Shown here in pieces: positions 57,264 through 64,000 of a DNA stretch of 64,000 nucleotides. Both the position numbers and the translations under genes were made by a program. Origin of the DNA: Flaccisagitta enflata (lineage: Eukaryota > Chaetognatha > Sagittoidea > Aphragmophora); the NCBI GenBank assembly GCA_965153355.1, contig OZ231126.1, positions 36,394,001 through 36,458,000 on the forward strand, read 5' to 3'. The notes below the pieces were generated by a model. The model made no database searches. It saw only the letters and a program-made list of their open reading frames with translations, and was not told the origin of the DNA. How positions within the stretch are numbered: position 1 is the first letter of the stretch; each line of letters starts with the position of its first letter.

Positions 57264-57341
57264 AGCCTTACCCCCTTGTTTTTGATTGAGCTGAAGAGTG
57301 AGTGGAAATGTGATGGTGTGTTTTGTGGCCCAACACCAACT

Positions 57342-57413
57342 GGCCTGTTGGTCTAGAGGTATGATTCTCGCTTCGGGTGCGAGAGGTCCCGGGTTCGATT
57401 CCCGGACAGGCCC
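57342..57413 (+). tRNA. tRNA-Pro(CGG), consensus copy
   Basis: Last of the four identical units. Confidence 0.95.
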
Positions 57414-57491
57414 AGCCTTACCCCCTTGTTTTTGATTGAGCTGAAGAGTGAGTGGAAATGTGATAGTGTGTTTTGTGGCCAAACACCAACT

Positions 57492-57563
57492 GGCCTGTTG
57501 GTCTAGAGGTATGATTCTCGCTTCGGGTGCGAGAGGTCCCGGGTTCGATTCCCGGACAGGCCC
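57492..57563 (+). tRNA. tRNA-Pro(CGG), consensus copy
   Basis: The 5' spacer is a hybrid of the two spacer types ('ctgaag' with 'gatagtg'). Confidence 0.95.
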
Positions 57564-58091
57564 AGCCTTACCCCCTTCTTTTTGATTGAGCTGCAGAGTG
57601 AGTGGAAATGTGATAGTGTGTTTTGTGGCCAAACACCAACTGGCCTGTTGGTCTAGAGGTATGATTCTCACGTCGGGTGGGAGAGGTCCCGGGTTTGATT
57701 CCCGGACAGGCCCAGCCTTACCCCCTTCTCTTTGATTGAGCTGCAGAGTGAGTGGAAATCTGATAGTGTGTTTTGTGGCCAAACACCAACTGGCCTGTTG
57801 GTCTAGAGGTATGATTCTCGCTTCGGGTGCAAGAGGTCCCGGGTTCGATTCCCGGACAGGCCCAGCCTTACCCCCTTCTCTTTGATTGAGCTGCAGAGTG
57901 AGTGGAAATATGATAGTATGTTTTGTGGCCAAACACCAACTGGCCTCTTGGTCTAGAGGTATGATTCTCGCTTCGGGTGCGAGAAGTCCCGGGTTCCATT
58001 CCCAGACAGGCCCAGCCTTACCCCCTTCTTTTTGATTGAGCTGAAGAGTGAGTGGAAATGTGAAAGTGTGTATTGTGGCCAAACACTAACT

Positions 58092-58163
58092 GGCCTGTTG
58101 GTCTAGAGGTATGATTCTTGCTTTGGGTGCGAGAGGTCCCGGGTTCGATTCCCAGACAGGCCC
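58092..58163 (+). tRNA. tRNA-Pro(TGG)
   Basis: The loop TTTGGGT gives anticodon TGG, expected to read CCA and other CCN codons. The stem is CTTGC/GCGAG, with one T-stem change (CCCAG). Confidence 0.75.
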
Positions 58164-58241
58164 AGCCTTACCCGCTTCTTTTTGATTGAGCTGCAGAGTG
58201 AGTGGAAATCTGATAGTGTGTTTTGTGGCCAAACACCAACT

Positions 58242-58313
58242 GGCCTGTTGGTCTAGAGGTATGATTCTCGCTTCGGGTGCGAGAGGTCCCGGGTTCGATT
58301 CCCGGACAGGCCC
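58242..58313 (+). tRNA. tRNA-Pro(CGG), consensus copy
   Basis: Identical to the consensus. Confidence 0.95.
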
Positions 58314-58526
58314 AGCCTTACCCCCTTCTTTTTGATTGAGCTGCAGAGTGAGTGGAAATTGATAGTGTGTTTGTGGCCAAACACCAACTGGCCTGTTGGT
58401 CTAGAAGAACATTCTGCCGTGTGCGGGGTCCGGGTTCAATTGGACAGGCCCAGCCACCCCTTCTTTTTGATTGAGCTGCAGAGTGAGTGGAAATGTGATG
58501 GTGTGTTTTGTGGCCCAACACCAACT

Positions 58527-58598
58527 GGCCTGTTGGTCTAGAGGTATGATTCTCGCTTCGGGTGCGAGAGGTCCCGGGTTCGATTCCCGGACAGGCCC
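58527..58598 (+). tRNA. tRNA-Pro(CGG), consensus copy
   Basis: Identical to the consensus; flanked by damaged copies at 58390 and 58677. Confidence 0.95.
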
Positions 58599-59112
58599 AG
58601 CCTTACCCCCTTCTTTTTGATTGAGCTGAAGAGTGAGTGGAAATGTGATGGTGTGTTTTGTGGCCCAACACCAACTGGCCTGTTGGTATCAGGTATGATT
58701 CTCGCCCGGGTGCGAGGGGTCTAGGGTTCGATTCGGACAGGCCCTTACCCCTTCTTTTTGATTGAGCTGAAGAGTGAGTGGAAATGTGATAGTGTGTTTT
58801 GTGGCCAAACACCAGCTGGCCTGTTGGTCTAGAGGTATGATTCTCGCTTCGGGTGCGGGAGGTCCGGGTTTGATTCTGGACAGGCTGCCTTACCCCTTCT
58901 TTTTGATTGAGCTGCAGAGTGAGTGAAAATGTGATAGTGTGTTTTGTGGCCAAACACCAACTGGCCTGTTGGTCTAGAGGTATGATTCTCGCTTCGGGTG
59001 CGGGAGGTCCCGGATTTGATTCCCGGACAGGCCCAGCCTTACCCCCTTCTTTTTGATTGAGCTGCAGAGTGAGTGGAAATCTGATAGTGTGTATTGTGGC
59101 CAAACACCAACT

Positions 59113-59184
59113 GGCCTGTTGGTCTAGAGGTATGATTCTCGCTTCGGGTGCGAGAGGTCCCGGGTTCGATTCCCGGACAGGCCC
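59113..59184 (+). tRNA. tRNA-Pro(CGG), consensus copy
   Basis: Consensus gene; its 3' flank reads 'agcccaaccccctgcttttt'. Confidence 0.95.
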
Positions 59185-59262
59185 AGCCCAACCCCCTGCT
59201 TTTTGATTGAGCTGCAGAGTGAGTGGAAATGTGATAGTGTGTTTTGTGGCCAAACACCAACT

Positions 59263-59334
59263 GGCCTGTTGGTCTAGAGGTATGATTCTCGCTTCGGGTG
59301 CGAGAGGTCCCGGGTTCGATTCCCGGACAGGCCC
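59263..59334 (+). tRNA. tRNA-Pro(CGG), consensus copy
   Basis: Identical to the consensus. Confidence 0.95.
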
Positions 59335-59712
59335 AGCCTTACCCCCTTCTTTTTGATTGAGCTGCAGAGTGAGTGGAAATGTGATAGTGTGTTTTGTGGC
59401 CAAACACCAACTGGCCTGTTGGTCTAGAGGTATGATTCTCACGTCGGGTGCGAGAGGTCCCGGGTTTGATTCCCGGACAGGCCCAGCCTTACCCCCTTCT
59501 TTTTGATTGAGCTGCAGAGTGAGTGGAAATGTGATAGTGTGTTTTGTGGCCAAACACCAACTGGCCTGTTGGTCTAGAGGTATGATTCTCGCTTCGGGTG
59601 CGAGAGGTCCCGGGTTTGATTCCCGGACAGGCCCAGCCTTACCCCCTTCTTTTTGATTGAGCTGCAGAGTGAGTGGAAATGTGATAGTGTGTTTTGTGGC
59701 CAAACACCAACT

Positions 59713-59784
59713 GGCCTGTTGGTCTAGAGGTATGATTCTCGCTTTGGGTGCGAGAGGTCCCGGGTTCCATTCCCGGACAGGCCC
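59713..59784 (+). tRNA. tRNA-Pro(TGG)
   Basis: Anticodon TGG in an otherwise normal arm; the B box is GGTTCCATTCC, which may weaken transcription. Confidence 0.75.
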
Positions 59785-60012
59785 AGCCTTACCCCCTTCT
59801 TTTTGATTGAGCTGCAGAGTGAGTGGAAATGTGATAGTGTGTTTTGTGGCCAAACACCAACTGGCCTGTTGGTCTAGAGGTATGATTCTCGCTTCGGGTG
59901 CGAGAGGTCCCGGGTTTGATTCCCGGACAGGCCCAGCCTTACCCCCTTCTTTTTGATTGAGCTGCAGAGTGAGTGGAAATGTGATAGTGTGTTTTGTGGC
60001 CAAACACCAACT

Positions 60013-60084
60013 GGCCTGTTGGTCTAGAGGTATGATTCTCGCTTCGGGTGCGAGAGGTCCCGGGTTCGATTCCCGGACAGGCCC
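60013..60084 (+). tRNA. tRNA-Pro(CGG), consensus copy
   Basis: Identical to the consensus; 3' spacer has 'cttctctttg', a broken T-run. Confidence 0.94.
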
Positions 60085-60312
60085 AGCCTTACCCCCTTCT
60101 CTTTGATTGAGCTGCAGAGTGAGTGGAAATGTGATAGTGTGTTTTGTGACCAAACACCAACTGAACTGTTGGTCTAGAAGTATGATTCTCGCTTCGGGTG
60201 CGAGAGGTCCCGGGTTCGATACCCAGACAGGCCCAGCCTTACCCCCTTCTTTTTGATTGAGCTGCAGAGTGAGTGGAAATGTGATAGTGTGTTTTGTGGC
60301 CAAACTCCAACT

Positions 60313-60384
60313 GGCCTGTTGGTCTAGAGGTATGATTCTCGCTTCGGGTGCGAGAGGTCCCGGGTTCGATTCCCGGACAGGCCC
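60313..60384 (+). tRNA. tRNA-Pro(CGG), consensus copy
   Basis: Consensus gene; 3' spacer again 'cttctctttg'. Confidence 0.94.
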
Positions 60385-60611
60385 AGCCTTACCCCCTTCT
60401 CTTTGATTGAGCTGCAGAGTGAGTGGAAATGTGATAGTGTGTTTTGTGGCCAAACACCAACTGGCCTGTTGGTCTAGAGGTATGATTCTCGCTTCGGGTG
60501 CGAGAGGTCCCGGGTTTGATTCCCGGACAGGCCCATCCTTACCCCTTCTTTTTGATTGAGCTGCAGAGTGAGTGGAAATGTGATAGTGTGTTTTGTGGCC
60601 AAACACCAACT

Positions 60612-60683
60612 GGCCTGTTGGTCTAGAGGTATGATTCTCGCTTCGGGTGCGAGAGGTCCCGGGTTCGATTCCCGGACAGGCCC
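60612..60683 (+). tRNA. tRNA-Pro(CGG), consensus copy
   Basis: Identical to the consensus. Confidence 0.95.
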
Positions 60684-60746
60684 AGCCTTACCCCCTTCTT
60701 TTTGATTGAGCTGCAGAGTGAGTGGAAATGTGATAGTGTGTTTTGT

Positions 60747-60818
60747 GGCCTGTTGGTCTAGAGGTATGATTCTCGCTTCGGGTGCGAGAGGTCCCGGGTT
60801 CGATTCCCGGACAGGCCC
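60747..60818 (+). tRNA. tRNA-Pro(CGG), consensus copy with shortened 5' spacer
   Basis: A 15-bp deletion fuses the spacer's 'tgtggcc' to the gene start, so the gene follows 'ttttgt' directly. Confidence 0.94.
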
Positions 60819-60896
60819 AGCCTTACCCCCTTCTTTTTGATTGAGCTGCAGAGTGAGTGGAAATGTGATAGTGTGTTTTGTGGCCAAACACCAACT

Positions 60897-60968
60897 GGCC
60901 TGTTGGTCTAGAGGTATGATTCTCGCTTCGGGTGCGAGAGGTCCCGGGTTCGATTCCCGGACAGGCCC
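60897..60968 (+). tRNA. tRNA-Pro(CGG), consensus copy
   Basis: Identical to the consensus. Confidence 0.95.
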
Positions 60969-61346
60969 AGCCTTACCCCCTTCTTTTTGATTGAGCTGCA
61001 GAGTGAGTGGAAATGTGATAGTGTGTTTTGTGGCCAAACACCAACTGGCCTGTTGGTCTAGAGGTATGATTCTCGCTTCGGGTGCGAGAGGTCCCGGGTT
61101 TGATTCCCGGACAGGCCCAGCCTTACCCCCTTCTTTTTGATTGAGCTGCAGAGTGAGTGGAAATGTGATAGTGTGTTTTGTGGCCAAACACCAACTGGCC
61201 TGTTGGTCTAGAGGTATGATTCTCGCTTCGGGTGCGAGAGGTCCCGGGTTTGATTCCCGGACAGGCCCAGCCTTACCCCCTTCTTTTTGATTGAGCTGCA
61301 GAGTGAGTGGAAAATTGATAGTGTGTTTTGTGGCCAAACACCAACT

Positions 61347-61418
61347 GGCCTGTTGGTCTAGAGGTATGATTCTCGCTTTGGGTGCGAGAGGTCCCGGGTT
61401 CGATTCCCGGACAGGCCC
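61347..61418 (+). tRNA. tRNA-Pro(TGG), otherwise perfect
   Basis: Differs from the CGG consensus only at the first anticodon base. It is the best candidate in the array for a working UGG tRNA. Confidence 0.9.
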
Positions 61419-61496
61419 AGCCTTACCCCCTTCTTTTTGATTGAGCTGAAGAGTGAGTGGAAATGTGATAGTGTGTTTTGTGGCCAAACACCAACT

Positions 61497-61568
61497 GGCC
61501 TGTTGGTCTAGAGGTATGATTCTCGCTTCGGGTGCGAGAGGTCCCGGGTTCGATTCCCGGACAGGCCC
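61497..61568 (+). tRNA. tRNA-Pro(CGG), consensus copy
   Basis: Identical to the consensus. Confidence 0.95.
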
Positions 61569-62237
61569 AGCCTTACCCCCTTCTTTTTGATTGAGCTGCA
61601 GAGTGAGTGGAAATGTGATAGTGTGTTTTGTGGCCAAACACCAACTGGCCTGTTGGTCTAGAGGTATGATTCTCAGCCGGGTGCGAGAGGTCCCGGGTTC
61701 GATTCCCGGACAGGCCCAGCCTTACCCCCTTCTCTTTGATTGAGCTGCAGAGTGAGTGGAAATGTGATAGTGTGTTTTGTGACCAAACACCAACTGAACT
61801 GTTGGTCTAGAAGTATGATTCTCGCTTCGGGTGCGAGAGGTCCCGGGTTCGATACCCAGACAGGCCCAGCCTTACCCCCTTCTTTTTGATTGAGCTGCAG
61901 AGTGAGTGGAAATGTGATAGTGTGTTTTGTGGCCAAACACCAACTGGCCTGTTGGTCTAGAGGTATGATTCTCGCTTCGGGTATGAGAGGTCCCGGGTTC
62001 GATTCCTGGACAGGCCCAGCCTTACCCCCTTCTTTTTGATTGAGCTGCAGAGTGAGTGGAAATGTGATAGTGTGTTTTGTGGCCAAACACCAACTGGCCT
62101 GTTGGTCTAGAGGTATGATTCCTGCTTCGGGTGCGAGAGTTCGATTCCCGGACAGGCCCAGCCTTACCCCCTTCTTTTTGATTGAGCTGAAGAGTGAGTG
62201 GAAATGTGATGGTGTGTTTTGTGGCCCAACACCAACT

Positions 62238-62309
62238 GGCCTGTTGGTCTAGAGGTATGATTCTCGCTTCGGGTGCGAGAGGTCCCGGGTTCGATTCCCG
62301 GACAGGCCC
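62238..62309 (+). tRNA. tRNA-Pro(CGG), consensus copy
   Basis: Consensus gene behind a 'ggcccaac'-type spacer, far from the main run of that spacer type. Confidence 0.95.
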
Positions 62310-62834
62310 AGCCTTACCCCCTTCTTTTTGATTGAGCTACAGAGTGAGTGGAAATGTGATAGTGTGTTTTGTGGCCAAACACCAACTGGCCTGTTGGTCT
62401 AGAGGTATGATTCTCGCTACGGGTACGAGAGGTCCCGGGTTCGATTCCCGGATAGGCCCAGCCTTACCCCCTTCTTTTTGATTGAGCTGCAGAGTGAGTG
62501 GAAATATGATAGTGTGTTTTGTGGCCAAACACCAACTGGCCTGTTGGTCTAGAGGTATGATTCTCGCCCCAGTGCGAGAGGTCCGGGTTCGATTACGGAC
62601 AGGCCCAGCCTTACCCCCTTCTTTTTGATTGAGCTGCAGAGTGAGTGGAAATGTGATAGTGTGTTTTGTGGCCAAACAACAACTGGCATGTTGGTCTAGA
62701 GGTATGATTCTCGCTTCGGGTGCGAGAGGTCCTGGGTTCGATTCCCGGACAGGCCCAGCCTTAACCCCTTCTTTTTGATTGAGCTGCAGAGTGAGTGGAA
62801 ATGTGATAGTGTGTTTTGTGGCCAAACACCAACT

Positions 62835-62906
62835 GGCCTGTTGGTCTAGAGGTATGATTCTCGCTTCGTGCGCGAGAGGTCCCGGGTTCAATTCCCGGAC
62901 ATGCCC
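62835..62906 (+). tRNA. tRNA-Pro body with anticodon CGT (possibly non-functional)
   Basis: The loop TTCGTGC is closed by CTCGC/GCGAG. The B box is GGTTCAATTCC and the acceptor 3' side ACATGCC mismatches. Confidence 0.5.
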
Positions 62907-63119
62907 AGCCTTACCCCCTTCTTTTTGATTAAGCTGAAGAGTGAGTGGAAATCTTATAGTGTCAGGCCCAGTGACAGGCCCAGCCTTACCCCCTTCTTTT
63001 TGATTGAGCTGAAGAGTGAGTGGAAATGTGATAGTGTGTTTTGTAACCAAGCACCAACTGGCCTGTTGGTCTAGAGGTATGATTCTCGCTTCGGGTGCGA
63101 GCAGGCCTGAGCAATTGTA

Positions 63120-63544
63120 TTGGGTATTGGTATTGGGTTTACAATATTCTTGTATATTTGGGTTTCCCAATACACATAACTAATTTTGTATTATTAACAA
63201 AACAATACAATACTAAACAATACATAAAAAAAAATGATCAAGAGAAAAACGACATATATTTTGATATCTAATACATCCTCAGGTGATTTGTTTTTCTCTA
63301 ACATTGGGATCAATACTACAATTTTTAAGTTTGAGAATTTGGGGTTGACATAAGATATTTCAAGACTGTTGTTTCAGGAAGGAAAGAGTTTCAGTTGCGT
63401 GCTATTTTTGGTACATGGGGAGTATGAGAAGGTGCCCAGATGGCTATGGTCTCCTTTGGTCCGCCATATTTATCAGATGTTTTCTTGTAGTCTACATACA
63501 CTGTCTTCGGATCGGACTGTAAAATGCAAAACCTTTATAGCTCC
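63120..63544. other. AT-rich intergenic sequence
   Basis: It begins with 'tattgggtattggtattggg' and its mirror 'gggtttcccaata', then 'aacaatacaatactaaacaa'. No gene or further repeat is supported. Confidence 0.6.
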
Positions 63545-64000
63545 CAAACCATTTGAAAAAAAATCATGAAATTTTTAGTGAATTTTGGAAACATGTGACG
63601 GTTTTTGCCTGTCAAAGCTCAGATCATAGTATAAAAAGGTGAGGGAGATAAAATATTGAAAGAAAACCCATTTTTTAATCAAGATCAATTTTTCCCCCAT
63701 TTCCATAGGTAGGAGTTGTCTTTGTCTGCTTGAAATTGCTTTGCATTTCAACAAAAACTTTAGGATTTTTTTTTGGCGACAGATTTTAACCATATGTTAT
63801 CTATTTGCTGCATAATCTGAAAAAAAAACAGGACCTTCCTAAAAAAAACATGTAGCAAAAACAATTTTTCTTAAAAAATATGTTCTTTCAATATTTTGTT
63901 TTCCCCTCACCTTTTCCATAATATGATCTGAGCTTTGACATGCAAAAACCGTCACATATTACTAATATTCACTGTAAATTTCAGGACTTTTTTCCAAGTG
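63545..64000. mobile_element. Inverted-repeat element running off the window
   Basis: 'gtgacggtttttgcctgtca' at 63596 returns as 'tgacatgcaaaaaccgtcac' at 63938, and 'aaaaggtgaggg' mirrors 'cccctcacctttt'. The arms are about 100 bp and reach the last base, so the right end is not seen. Confidence 0.75.

Larger units (their letters stand above)
55323..63105 (+). repeat. tRNA-Pro tandem array, block 5 (homogeneous), 52 copies
   Basis: Gene starts are at 55393, 55548, 55695, 55845, 55995, 56138 and then mostly every 150 bp to 62835, with a last truncated copy at 63060. Spacers come in two main types: 'cttctttttg..ctgcag..gatagtg..ggccaaac' and 'cttgtttttg..ctgaag..gatggtg..ggcccaac'. Copies not listed separately differ by small changes: GGTTTGATTCC in the B box (59563, 59863, 60463, 61047, 61197), anticodon-arm changes (57642, 57792, 58963, 59413, 61946, 62388), acceptor or T-arm damage (55393, 55695, 57942, 60163, 61796, 62685), or deletions (55548, 55845, 55995, 58390, 58677, 58818, 61647, 62096, 62538). 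Confidence 0.95.

Noticed and set aside
55919-62086. Very long antisense open frames (up to 668 codons) with a 50-residue repeat across the tRNA array
   Set aside because: The unit is 150 bp, exactly 50 codons, so any frame without a stop in one unit stays open through many. The peptide is the reverse complement of tRNA and spacer, breaks wherever a unit has an indel, and has no gene context.
46601-63105. CRISPR-like array of regular repeats
   Set aside because: The repeats are 150-bp tRNA units with conserved, not unique, spacers, and the genome is eukaryotic.

Overview
The window looks like nuclear DNA of an invertebrate animal. The genes are split by introns with GT/AG sites, the sequence is AT-rich, and it is crowded with short inverted-repeat transposons, (CA)n/(GA)n/(GAAA)n microsatellites and one very large tandem tRNA array. 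The phylum cannot be told from the sequence alone. Nothing prokaryotic is present: no operons, Shine-Dalgarno sites, IS elements or CRISPR.

Left part (1-12.3 kb, + strand). A duplicated non-coding block and a decayed transposon protein (1.87-2.94 kb) precede the 3' half of an MFSD14/HIAT1-type membrane transporter gene. Its five last exons run from 3619 to 12125 and join in frame; a poly(A) signal follows at 12298. Its 5.5-kb intron holds a 3.2-kb fold-back element.

12.3-20.9 kb is intergenic space between two convergent genes. It is filled with TA-flanked MITEs, a 1.45-kb palindrome and copies of three related short repeats (here called families A, B and C). Each family ends in a small hairpin followed by TAAAAA and carries an internal (CGGA)n tract.

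20.9-46.0 kb (- strand) is one large gene for an unrecognised protein rich in Glu/Arg coiled coil. I rebuilt 14 exons from splice sites. The last 12 join in phase without a stop (2640 nt, 879 residues plus stop). They include a 14-nt micro-exon and a splice donor that lies partly inside a MITE. Two further upstream exons look coding but do not join cleanly, so at least one exon is missing between 45.4 and 42.5 kb, and the start lies outside what I can see.

46.6-63.1 kb is a tandem array of roughly 100 tRNA-Pro copies on a 150-bp period. Each unit has a 72-nt gene (mostly anticodon CGG) and a 78-nt spacer carrying a T-run terminator. At least 23 copies match the consensus exactly. The left third is decayed, about 1.45 kb is inverted, a 600-bp MITE has inserted, and the right half is homogeneous. 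63.1-64.0 kb has no gene and ends inside another inverted repeat.

Many long open frames in the window are artefacts of microsatellites or of the 150-bp array (150 = 50 codons). They are not annotated as genes.
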